Shown in pieces: positions 55,608 to 64,000 of a stretch of DNA of 64,000 bases (the stretch's first letter is position 1; the number at the start of each line of letters is the position of its first letter). The notes below the pieces were generated by a model that had not been told where the DNA came from, did no database searches, and saw only the letters and a list, made by a program, of their open reading frames with translations. The stretch lies in contig CAVRIG010000011.1 in assembly GCA_963721175.1 (NCBI GenBank), forward strand, positions 186,001 to 250,000, in the 5' to 3' direction. Source of the stretch: Aliishimia sp963721175 (GTDB taxonomy: Bacteria > Pseudomonadota > Alphaproteobacteria > Rhodobacterales > Rhodobacteraceae). The translations under genes and the position numbers were made by a program.

Positions 55608-56689
55608 ATGGCAACGGCAGATCTTTTGAACATGAGCACCAAGCGCAACGCCGACAAACAGAAAGCGCTCGACAGCGCGCTGGCGCAGATCGAACGGCAG
55701 TTCGGCAAGGGCTCCATCATGAAACTGGGCCAGGAAGGCGCGGTCCAGGACATTCGGGCGAGTTCGACCGGGTCGCTGGGTCTCGATATCGCGCTCGGGA
55801 TCGGTGGCCTGCCCATGGGGCGCGTGATCGAGATCTATGGGCCCGAAATCCTCGGGCAAGACGACGCTGACGCTGCACTGCGTGGCTGAGCAGCAGAAAC
55901 AGGGTGGTGTCTGCGCCTTTGTCGATGCCGAGCATGCACTCGATCCGCAATACGCGCGCAAGCTGGGTGTCGACGTGGACGAATTGTTGATCTCGCAACC
56001 GGACACAGGTGAACAGGCACTGGAAATCACCGACACGCTGGTACGGTCGGGTGCCGTGAACATGGTCGTCGTCGAACTCGGTCGCGGCGCTGACGCCCAA
56101 ATCCGAGCTCGAAGGCGACATGGGCGATTCGAGCGTCGGCGTTCATGCGCGGTTGATGAGCCAGGCGATGCGCAAGCTCACCGCCTCGATCAGCCGGTCG
56201 AACTGCATGGTGATCTTCATCAACCAGATCCGGATGAAGATCGGCGTCATGTTCGGAAGTCCCGAGACGACGACGGGCGGCAATGCGCTCAAATTCTACT
56301 CTTCGGTGCGTCTCGACATCCGGCGGATCGGCGCCCTCAAGGACCGGGACGAGGTGGTCGGAAACGCAACGCGCGTGAAGGTCGTGAAGAACAAGGTTGC
56401 TCCGCCGTTCAAGCAGGTCGAGTTCGACATCATGTATGGCGAAGGCATCTCCAAGACGGGCGAGCTGCTCGATCTCGGCGTCAAGGCCGGCATCGTGGAG
56501 AAATCAGGGGCTTGGTTCTCCTATGGCGACGAGCGCATCGGACAGGGTCGCGAGAACGCCAAGCAATTTCTCAAGGAAAATCAGGCCATCGCCTTCGATA
56601 TCGAAGACAAGATCCGCGCGTCCCACGGCCTCGAATTCAACATGGTTGAAAAGGCGGACGCGGCGGACGACGATATCCTAGAGGCTTGA
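55608..56689 (+). CDS. recA: recombinase RecA (two +1 frameshifts)
   Basis: About 360 residues. MATADLLNMSTKRNADKQKA leads to the core ALAQIERQFGKGSIMKLGQE. VIEIYGPE is followed by an extra A (55834-55837), which breaks the Walker A motif ESSGKTTLTLH. An extra A near 56075 splits VVVDSVAALTPKSELEG. The rest (MRKLTASISRSNCMVIFINQ, GNALKFYSSVRLDIRRIGAL, RENAKQFLKENQAIAFDIED) is normal, and the acidic end is DAADDDILEA. Both shifts are restored by removing one base. An SOS box precedes it and a hairpin follows it. Confidence 0.95.
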
Positions 56690-56742
56690 GGCACCGGTCA
56701 CTGCCGAATGATTATGCGCGTTCGCATCGAGAGGACATGAGG

Positions 56743-56768
56743 AAGGGGCTGGAAACGGCCTCTTTTTT
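56743..56768 (+). terminator. rho-independent terminator after recA
   Basis: AAGGGGC-loop-GCCTCTT forms a 7-base-pair stem with one G-T pair, loop TGGAAACG, directly followed by a run of Ts. It lies 54 bases after the recA stop and separates recA from alaS. Confidence 0.65.
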
Positions 56769-56848
56769 GTTCGGTCTTGCCGCAGTGGACAGCACCCGAG
56801 CCGACGGTTATGTGAGCGGTCAGGATCTTGCAAGCCGGACCGACAGAC

Positions 56849-59540
56849 ATGGCCTCTTTGAATGACATTCGCTCCACGTTTCTGAGCTACTTCGAGAAGC
56901 AGGGTCACGAGGTCGTGGCGTCGAGCCCCTTGGTGCCGCGCAACGATCCCACGCTCATGTTCACCAATTCCGGAATGGTGCAGTTCAAGAACCTTTTCAC
57001 CGGCCTTGAGACGCGTGACTATTCCCGGGCAACGACGGCGCAGAAATGCGTAAGGGCAGGCGGCAAGCACAACGATCTCGACAATGTCGGTTACACTGCC
57101 CGGCATCACACGTTCTTCGAAATGCTGGGGAATTTCTCCTTCGGCGACTACTTCAAGGCCGAGGCGATCCCCTTCGCCTTCGAACTTATCACACGTGAAT
57201 TCGGCATCCCCGCAGGCAAGCTCTATGCCACGGTGTACCACACCGACGATGACGCGGCGCAGATCTGGAAGAAGGTCGGCATCCCAGACGATCGCATCAT
57301 CCGCATCGCCACGTCCGACAACTTCTGGCAGATGGGACCGACCGGCCCCTGCGGCCCCTGCACCGAGATCTTCTACGACCACGGGCCGGAGATCTGGGGC
57401 GGACCGCCGGGCAGCGCCGAAGAGGATGGCGACCGGTTCATCGAGATCTGGAACATCGTCTTCATGCAGAACGAGCAGTTCGAGGACGGCTCGATGCGTG
57501 AACTCGACATGCAGTCGATCGACACCGGCATGGGTCTGGAACGCATCGGCGCGTTGCTCCAGGGCAAGCATGACAATTACGACACGGATCTGATGCGCAG
57601 CCTGATCGAGGCCAGCGCGAACGCGACTTCGACCGAACCCGATGGCGCGGGCAACGTGCATCACCGGGTGATCGCGGATCACCTGCGCTCGACCTCCTTC
57701 CTGATCGCCGACGGTGTGATGCCGTCGAACGAGGGGCGGGGCTATGTGCTGCGCCGGATCATGCGCCGCGCCATGCGGCATGCGCATCTGCTGGGCGCGC
57801 AGGATCCGGTGATGTACCGGCTAGTGCCCGCGCTGGTGCAGAAGATGGGTGCGGCCTATCCGGAGCTGACCCGGGCGCAAACGCTGATTACCGAGACGCT
57901 GGAACTGGAGGAAACGCGGTTCAAGCAGACGCTTGGAACGGGGTCTGCGGCTGCTGGAGGACGAACTGGACGCGTTGCCGCAGGACGCCGATCTGCCGGG
58001 AGAGGCCGCGTTCAAGCTTTACGATACCTACGGCTTCCCGCTGGACCTGACGCAGGACGCGCTGCGAGAGAACGGGCGTTCGGTGGACGTCGCGGGCTTC
58101 GATGCGGCGATGGCCGAACAGAAGGCCAAGGCCCGCGCCGCCTGGTCCGGCTCGGGCGAATCGGCGGATGCAACGGTCTGGTTCGACGTGGCCGACAAGC
58201 TGACGTGCCACCGATTTCCTGGGCTACGACACCGAAAGTGCGGAAGGTGTCGTTCTGGCGATCATCTCGGATGGGCAGGAAATTCCAGTGCTGGCAACCG
58301 AAGTCGACGGTGCATGGGTGGTCTTCAACCAGACGCCGTTCTACGCCGAGGCTGGCGGGCAGGTGGCCGACCATGGCTACGTCCGGACCATCGAAGGAAC
58401 CCACAAGGACGACGAGACGCGTTTCGTCGGCCATGTCAGCGATGTTCAGAAACGGGCCGGCGGATTGTCCGCGCATTACGTGACGGTCGACGCTGGAAGG
58501 CTCGAGGTAGGCGATCCCGTCCGCCTTCAAGTCGATCACGCGCGCCGAACGGCAATCCGTTCCAACCATTCGGCGACACATCTGCTGCACGAGGCGCTGC
58601 GCGAGGCGCTTGGCGACCATGTGGCGCAGCGGGGCATCGCTGAACGCGCCCGACCGACTTCGGTTTGATTTCAGCCATGCCAAGCCGGTCAGCGCCGAGG
58701 AACTGGCGCGGATCGAGGCCGAGGTGAACGCCACATCCGCCAGAACGCCCCGGTCGACACGCGGATCATGACGCCTGACGATGCGCGTGCCATCGGGGCT
58801 CAGGCGTTGTTTGGCGAAAAATACGGAGACGAGGTCCGGGTCGTGTCGATGGGCAAAGCGCCCTCGTCCGGCAAGGGCGGGGAGGGCAACACCTACTCCA
58901 TCGAGCTTTGCGGCGGTACCCATGTCCGGCAAACCGGTGATATCGGAACCTTCGTGTGCCTCGGCGACACGGCGTCGAGTGCGGGCGTGCGCCGGATCGA
59001 GGCGCTGACCGGACAGGCGGCGATGGACTATCTGCGCGGGCAGGACCGCTTGCTGACGGAGGCCGCAGGACATCTCAAGGCCGCGCCGGCGGAGGTTCCC
59101 GCGCGGATCAGGTCACTGCTCGACGACCGCAAGCGACTTGAGAACGAACTCGCGCAGCTTCGTCGGGAGAATGCGATGAACGGGTCGGGCAGCAGCGCGC
59201 CGGAGATTGTCGAAATCAACGGGCTGAAATTCCTGGCCAAGGTTCTGTCGGGTGTGACGGGGCAAGCGACCTGCCGCCGCTGATCGACGAGCACAAGGCG
59301 AGGCTTGGCACTGGCGCGGTCCTTCTGATTGCCGAGGCCGACGGCAAGGTCGCCGTTGCCGCTGGCGTCACGGATGACGCCACGGATCGCGCGAACGCGG
59401 TCGATCTGGTCAAGGCCGCCGTTGCGGAATTGGGCGGCAAGGGCGGCGGAGGTCGCCCGGATCTTGCCCAGGGCGGCGCGAAGGACGCCGGCAATGCGGA
59501 TGCGGCGATCAAGGCCGCCGAGGCGGTGCTGGGAGGATAA
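56849..59540 (+). CDS. alaS: alanyl-tRNA synthetase (several indels)
   Basis: About 885 residues. MASLNDIRSTFLSYFEKQGH opens the class II catalytic domain, with RHHTFFEMLGNFSFGDYFKA and MGPTGPCGPCTEIFYDHGPE. The editing domain has the zinc ligands of RSNHSATHLLHEALREALG and IELCGGTHVRQTGDIG. The C-Ala end runs to AIKAAEAVLGG with TAA at 59538. Indels near 57940, 58204, 58640, 58732 and 59265 break the frame, mostly single extra bases. As alaS is essential, I regard it as intact in the organism. The order recA-alaS is typical for Rhodobacterales. Confidence 0.95.
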
Positions 59541-59541
59541 G

Positions 59542-59830
59542 ATGGGTGCACTCTGGATTGCGCATGTGACGGTCACTGACGCGGAGGCGTATGGCAAGTA
59601 TGCCGAGCTCGCGGGGCCGGCGATCGCAAAGCATGGCGGGCAATTCATCGCGCGCGGCGGGCGGTTCGTTCAACTGGAAGGCCAGGAACGGCCGCGCAAC
59701 GTGGTGGCCCGCTTTCCCTCGGTGGAAGCGGCGGTGGAGTGCTACAACTCGCCCGAGTATCAGCAGGCGCTGAGCCATGCGCGCGATGCCTCCGAGCGCG
59801 AACTGCATGGTCGTCGAAACCACGGATTGA
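59542..59830 (+). CDS. DUF1330 family protein
   Basis: About 95 residues: MGALWIAHVTVTDAEAYGKY, GPAIAKHGGQFIARGGRFVQ, RNVVARFPSVEAAVECYNSP. This is the complete DUF1330 pattern (ferredoxin-like alpha/beta fold, dimeric). One extra C near 59807 shifts the end, and without it the protein closes as ASERELMVVETTD. The start is one base after the alaS stop, so it is probably in the same transcript. The function is unknown. Confidence 0.85.
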
Positions 59831-59888
59831 CACTGGCCGTCTCGGGATGGCGCCGCTAGCCTTGCACGCCAAGGAAGGAGTGTTTTCA

Positions 59889-60440
59889 TTGCGCCAAATC
59901 TTTGCATGCCTGCTGGTTCTGTGGCTGCCCTCAACGGCCTTGGCGAACGATTGGGACGCGATCCGCGACCCGGATGCGATCCTGCTGATGCGTCACGCGC
60001 TGGCGCCGGGCACCGGTGATCCGGCGGGTTTCGACCTCGCCGAGTGTGGCACGCAGCGCAATCTCGATGAGCGTGGACGCGAGCAGGCCCGGAGCATTGG
60101 CGCTGCCCTGAAGGAGCGGGGGGTTGATTCCGACGCCGTGTGGACGAGCCAATGGTGCCGCTGTCGCGAAACCGCGAAGCTGCTGGACCTGGGCGAGGTC
60201 ACGGAAATTCCGCCGCTCGAATTCGCATTTTCGGCCGCCGAAGGCGACGGCGACGCGCAGACCGCAGCTGTAATGGAGATGCTGCGTGACCAGCGGGCGG
60301 CGCGCCCGTGCTCGTGACGCATCAGGTCAACATCAGTGCCCTGACCGGGGTATTCCCCGGTTCGGGCGAAATCATCGTCGACGCAAAACGAAAACGGCCA
60401 GCTCTGACGGTGACCGGCCGCTTCCTGATTGGAGCCCTAT
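59889..60440 (+). CDS. secreted histidine phosphatase family protein (frameshifted end)
   Basis: AAGGAAGGAG at 59871-59880 stands eight bases before a TTG that gives RQIFACLLVLWLPSTALA, a signal peptide, so I choose this start over the upstream ATG. The RHG-type site is ILLMRHALAPGTGDPAGFDL, with the second conserved segment in LVTHQVNISALTG. At least two shifts (near 60300 and beyond) break the end. The continuation GSGEIIVDAKRK and VTGRFLIGAL suggests a normal C-terminus overlapping the typA end. The substrate is unknown. Confidence 0.78.
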
Positions 60441-60442
60441 GC

Positions 60443-62270
60443 TCAGGCGCTTTCGACATCCGCTTGCGCTCGTGCGGGTCGAGGAAGCCGCTTGCGCAGC
60501 CGGATCGCGTTCGGCGTGACCTCGACCAACTCGTCATCGTCGATATAGGCGATCGCCTGCTTCCAGCGTCAACTGGATAGGGGTGGTCAGCCGCACCGCT
60601 TCGTCCGTGCCGGACGCGCGCACGTTGGTCAGCTTCTTGCCCTTGAGCGGGTTCACTTCCAGATCGTTGTCGCGGCTATGCTCGCCGATGATCATGCCGG
60701 TGTAGACCTTGGCCTGCGGCCCGATGAACATGCGGCCGCGATCCTCGAGGTTCCAGAGCGCGTAGGCCACCGACTCGCCGTTCTCCATGGAGATCAGGAC
60801 ACCCGCGCGCCGGCCCGGGATCGGGCCCTTGTGCGGCGCCCACGAATGAAAGACGCGGTTCAGCACGCCCGTGCCGCGCGTGTCGGTCAGGAATTCGCCA
60901 TGATATCCGATCAGGCCGCGCGACGGCACATGGGCGATGATGCGCGTCTTGCCGGCGCCGGCGGGCTTCATCTCGGCCATGTCGCCCTTGCGCGGCGACC
61001 GGTGATCTTCTCGATCACGGCGCCGGAATACTCGTCATCGACGTCGATGGTGACCTCTTCGATCGGCTCCAGCGACTCGCCGTTCGTCCTCGCGCATCAG
61101 GACCTGGGGGCGCGAGATGCGACAGCTCGAAGCCTTCGCGGCGCATGTTCTCGATCAGAACGCCCATCTGCAATTCGCCGCGGCCCGCCACCTCGAAGGC
61201 CTCGCCGCCCGGGGTGTCGGAGACCTTGATGGCGACGTTGGATTCGGCCTCTTTCATCAGGCGGTCGCGGATCACGCGGGACTGCACCTTCTTGCCATCG
61301 CGGCCCGCGAGCGGGCTGTCGTTGATCCCGAACGTCACGGTGATCGTGGGCGGGTCGATCGGCTGCGCCTCGATCGGCTCGTCCACCGCCAGCGCGCAGA
61401 TCGTGTCGGCGACGGTTGCCTTGGACATGCCGGCAAGGCTGACGATGTCGCCGGCCTCGCGCCTCTTCGATATCCTGGGGTGCAAGGCCGCGGAAGGCGC
61501 GGATCTTGCGGACGCGGAACTGCTCGATCTTCTGGCCGATGCGGCTGAGCGCCTGCACGGTCGCGCCGACCTTCAGCTGGCCGCATTCGACCCGGCCGGT
61601 CAGGAGGCGGCCGATGAAGGGGTCGGCGCCCAGCGTCGTGGCCAGCATGCGGAAATCCTCGTCGTTGCGTGATCGATCTGGCGCGGGTGCGGCACGTGGT
61701 TGACGATCAGCTTGAAAAGCGCGGACAGATCCTTGCGCGGCCCGTCCAGCTCGTTATCGGCCCAGCCCGACCGGCCGCGAGGCATAGAGATGCGGGAAAT
61801 CGAGCTGGTCGTCATCGGCGTCGAGGCTGGCGAACAGGTCGAACACCTCGTCCAGCGCGCGGTCGGGCTCGGCGTCGGGCTTGTCCACCTTGTTGAGCAC
61901 CACGATGGGGCGCAGTCCGAGGGCCAGCGCCTTGGACGGTCACGAACTTCGTCTGCGGCATCGGGCCTTCGGCGGCATCGACCAGCAGGACGACGCCATC
62001 GACCATCGACAGGATCCGCTCTACCTCGCCGCCGAAATCGGCGTGGCCGGGCGTGTCGACGATGTTGATCCGCGTGCCCTTCCACTCGACCGAGGTGCAT
62101 TTGGCAAGGATCGTGATGCCGCGCTCGCGCTCCAGATCGTTGCTGTCCATCGCGCGCTCGGCGACGGCCTGGTTGTCCCGGAAGGCGCCGGATTGCTTCA
62201 GCAGTTCGTCGACCAGCGTGGTTTTGCCATGGTCGACATGGGCGATGATGGCGATATTGCGAAGATCCAT
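60443..62270 (-). CDS. typA: translational GTPase TypA/BipA (many indels)
   Basis: A ribosome-associated GTPase. MDLRNIAIIAHVDHGKTTLV holds the P-loop, and RGITILAKCTSVEW, DTPGHADFGGEVERIL and VVLNKVDKPDAEPD are the further G motifs. FRMLATTLGADPFIGRLLTG, FGINDSPLAGRDGKKVQSRV, PSRGLIGYHGEFLTDTRGTG and VNPLKGKKLTNVRASGTDEA cover domains II to the C-terminus. About nine or ten indels, mostly extra bases, break the frame from 61940 down to 60490. Removing them gives a full-length protein ending near DPHERKRMSKA. Confidence 0.92.
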
Positions 62271-62372
62271 GCCTGCGCGTTCCTTGCTGTTGCGCCCGGC
62301 CCATACCGCGCGCCCGCAGAAAAGGCGAGGGGGCAGAGCGTGAAATCTGAAACCTGTTGACGCCGCGTGCCG

Positions 62373-62709
62373 TCAGTGGATCGCGGTCGACGAGAAGACC
62401 TGGATGACCACGATCCCGCCCACGATCATGCCCATCCCGATCACCGCCGGCAGGTCCAGCCGCTGCGCGAAGGCGAGCCAGCCGATGATCGCGATGAGCA
62501 CGATGCCAAGGCCGGACCAGATCGCATACATGACACCGACCGGCATGTACCGGAGCGTGAGTGAGAGCAGGTAGAAGCCGATGCCGTAGGCCAGCACGAC
62601 GATCATGGACGGGCCAGAGCCGGGTGAACTGCTGGCTGGCCTGCAAGCGCCGTCGTGCCGATGGTCTCTGCCACGACGGCGCGAAGAGGTAGAGGTAGTG
62701 CATGGGCAT
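62373..62709 (-). CDS. SMR-family small multidrug transporter (frameshifts near the start)
   Basis: MPMHYLYLF at 62709 starts the first helix. After shifts the frame continues AVVAETIGTTAL, QASQQFTRLWP and MIVVLAYGIGFYLLSLTLRY, then MPVGVMYAIWSGLGIVLIAI and a last helix to SSTAIH. The conserved membrane Glu of the SMR family is in VVAETIG, and YAIWSGLG is the dimer signature. Four helices and about 110 residues are normal. GGAG precedes the ATG. It would export cationic drugs or guanidinium in exchange for protons. Confidence 0.78.
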
Positions 62710-62734
62710 GCAGCGCAACTCCGTTTCGCGACCG

Positions 62735-63160
62735 TCAGGCCAGGTTCCAGCGTCTTTCAGGTCGCCGATCAGGTTGCGCAGTGTGTCGCGCAATTCGGCA
62801 ATCCGCTTGTAGGTCACGCGGCGGTGATTGCGAACGTCGAAGGGAATCCTCTGACCATCGCGGGCAACAAAGATGATCGGCTTTTCCAGCGCCATGGCAT
62901 ATCCCACTTCGAAGAAGACGTTGGGATTGGCGTCGTTCAGCAAGGCGATGATCCCGCAGGACGCCCGGATCCGTTTCGCTATCTCGTCGGTCACGTCACC
63001 GACATAGCTTTCCATGTCGAGCCTTTCGCAGATGAAGCCATGCATGTGCGCCAACTCGACGAAGGCGATGTCGATTCGTCCCGATGCTCATCCGAAAATG
63101 GCATGGCGACGAACAGCTTGGGTTTTTCCTCGAGTTCGGCAGGCTTCGGGCCGCTCCGCC
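62735..63160 (-). CDS. TIR-like / nucleoside-deoxyribosyltransferase-like domain protein (frameshifted)
   Basis: The frame gives KPKLFVAMPFSDEHRDE, then, across a shift, HMHGFICERLDMESYVGDVT, IIALLNDANPNVFFEVGYAM and KPIIFVARDGQRIPFDV. The NPNVFFEVGYAMAL core with its Glu is typical of the TIR-like/nucleoside 2-deoxyribosyltransferase fold used by several defence effectors that cleave nucleotides. The stop at 62735 assumes one further shift. It follows directly on a novel domain at 63165-63744, and both may be one protein if the TGA at 63165 is an error. Confidence 0.55.
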
Positions 63161-63164
63161 GGGC

Positions 63165-63744
63165 TCAGATCGGGTCGATCACGCCGTTGATGTCAGTCCG
63201 TCCCTGCAACGCCGGCAGCAGCCAGTCATAGCCTTTCGCGATCAGCCTGCCGGTGGTCGCGGTGAGGAAGTCCGAGCTGTCGCGGAAGGTCTGCAGGATC
63301 TCCTTCAGCCGGTCGGCCGCGGCGCATCCTCCTCCACGATCAGGAGCGTCTTGAAGCTGACCGCTTCAACTGCGGATAGGTACCCGGCGAGCTGCGCGAC
63401 GAAGGCCTCCCGTTCGTCCAGCCCATACTCCGCGCCGTGCATCGTGGTCGCGATGACCGCCACGTCGGGACGCTTGTCCCGGACAGTTCGACAGTGTCGT
63501 TTGGCAAAGGCCCGGATCTCCGCGTAGCGGAAGCCATGAGCCGCCCGACGCCCAGAAACGCGACCTCGACCGACGAAATTCCCTTGCCGGCACGAACACC
63601 GTTTCGCCTTCGGGAACGGATCCCAAAAGCCGATGATGCTGGCGATGTCGGCGTCGGCACCGTGGAACTGATCCGCGTTCTTCAGAGCTCGAAGGTCCGC
63701 GCGCGCCGTGATCGTTGCCGCGGCAACTTAATCCTGTCAGACAC
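63165..63744 (-). CDS. uncharacterised domain upstream of the TIR-like domain (frameshifted)
   Basis: Across several shifts the minus strand reads TARADLRALKNADQFHGADA, IASIIGFWDPFPKGETVFVP, VEVAFLGVGRLMASAT and RPDVAVIATTMHGAEYGLDE. It ends LLPALQGRTDINGVIDPI and TGA. The VIATTMHGAEYGLDE segment reminds me of a domain found next to CHAT- and TIR-type effectors, but I cannot name it with certainty. The GTG start at 63744 lacks a good ribosome site. Confidence 0.4.
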
Positions 63745-63805
63745 GTTCAAAGCCAATGCCCCGCGACTGTCGCGCCCAACGGGACACTGGCATCTCCGGA
63801 GGGCT

Positions 63806-64000
63806 TCATCCAGCCAGCGCCTTGTTCAGGTTCTCGTCGACCTTTTCGAGAAAGCCCATGGTGGTGAGCCAGCCCTGATCGGGCCCGACGAGCAGGGCGA
63901 GGTCCTTGGTCATGTGCCCGCTCTCCACGGTCTCCACGATCGACCCTTTCCAGCGTCGTCGGCGAAGGTCATCAGCGCGTCATTGTCGTCCAGCGTCGCG
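63806..64000 (-). CDS. icd: isocitrate dehydrogenase, C-terminal end (rest outside window)
   Basis: The C-terminal 60-odd residues: TLDDNDALMTFAD, a one- or two-base shift, then ETVESGHMTKDLALLVGPDQ and GWLTTMGFLEKVDENLNKAL. This is the end of the dimeric NADP-dependent isocitrate dehydrogenase (TCA cycle). The gene continues beyond the right edge. The indel lies near 63940. Confidence 0.85.

Noticed and set aside
55830..56080. Insertions in recA at GAATC- and GACTC-like sites, suggesting a methylation (CcrM, GANTC) related basecalling artefact or a recoding signal
   Set aside because: Intact GANTC sites occur in undamaged genes (for example near 2591 and 5825), and insertions in guaB, alaS and typA are in other contexts, so no common motif holds.
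61600..63054. A 484-residue minus-strand frame running through typA and its upstream neighbours
   Set aside because: It is a chance fusion created by indels. It mixes the TIR-like protein, the SMR transporter and TypA in partly wrong frames.

Overview
This window is high-GC DNA from an alphaproteobacterium, most likely a member of the Rhodobacterales (Roseobacter/Rhodobacter type). Pointers are the recA-alaS neighbourhood with cckA beside it, a GAAC-N7-GAAC SOS box before recA, a TTAA-N7-TTAAC CtrA-type site before cckA, the GC-rich hairpin after glcB with the trailing CCCCCGAAGGTATTT motif common in this order, and the imelysin / di-heme cytochrome / DUF1513 gene set. I see no rRNA, tRNA or CRISPR array.

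Layout. 1-4.7 kb: an arginine or methylarginine catabolic unit (TetR regulator, AruH-like transaminase, AruI-like 2-ketoarginine decarboxylase, DDAH) divergent from a polar amino-acid binding protein. 4.7-23 kb: an insertion-sequence-rich accessory zone. It holds a truncated IS1182 element, an IS630 element, two near-identical IS3-family copies, an IS1182 deletion derivative and an IS110 scrap. It also holds two toxin-antitoxin modules, fragments of defence and integrase genes, a broken amidohydrolase and a three-gene membrane/protease operon split by two IS. 23-29.3 kb: ordinary chromosome (gatB, lytic transglycosylase, glcB, a glutamine-amidotransferase-like hydrolase, an SH3 lipoprotein). 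29.4-32.2 kb: copper genes (DUF2946, YcnI, CopC-CopD). 32.3-37.8 kb: an iron-linked operon (imelysin, bfd, a deleted bfr, di-heme cytochrome, imelysin, DUF1513). 38.2-40.4 kb: decayed genes (AraC regulator, isoquinoline oxidoreductase subunits, isochorismatase). 40.5-47.8 kb: TetR with an AhpD-like protein, a homocysteine methyltransferase with a class V aminotransferase, a VWA / membrane J-protein pair, a DUF922-like protein and a small membrane protein. 47.9-64 kb: housekeeping genes (RACo-like activator, guaB, RsmB-type methyltransferase, cckA, recA, alaS, DUF1330, histidine phosphatase, typA, an SMR transporter, a possible defence effector locus, and the 3' end of icd).

Two cross-cutting features matter. 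First, many genes in 47.9-51.8 kb and 55.8-64 kb (guaB, recA, alaS, typA and others), and some elsewhere, carry one-base indels, mostly insertions. Because essential genes are hit, I read most of these as sequence errors and annotate the genes as present. Second, several transposase genes carry 41-43 base hairpin-forming insertions of one related family, at unrelated positions in an IS1182 and an IS3-family transposase. A different hairpin insertion lies in the IS630 transposase. The related family shows compensatory stem changes and is the most unusual structure I found.
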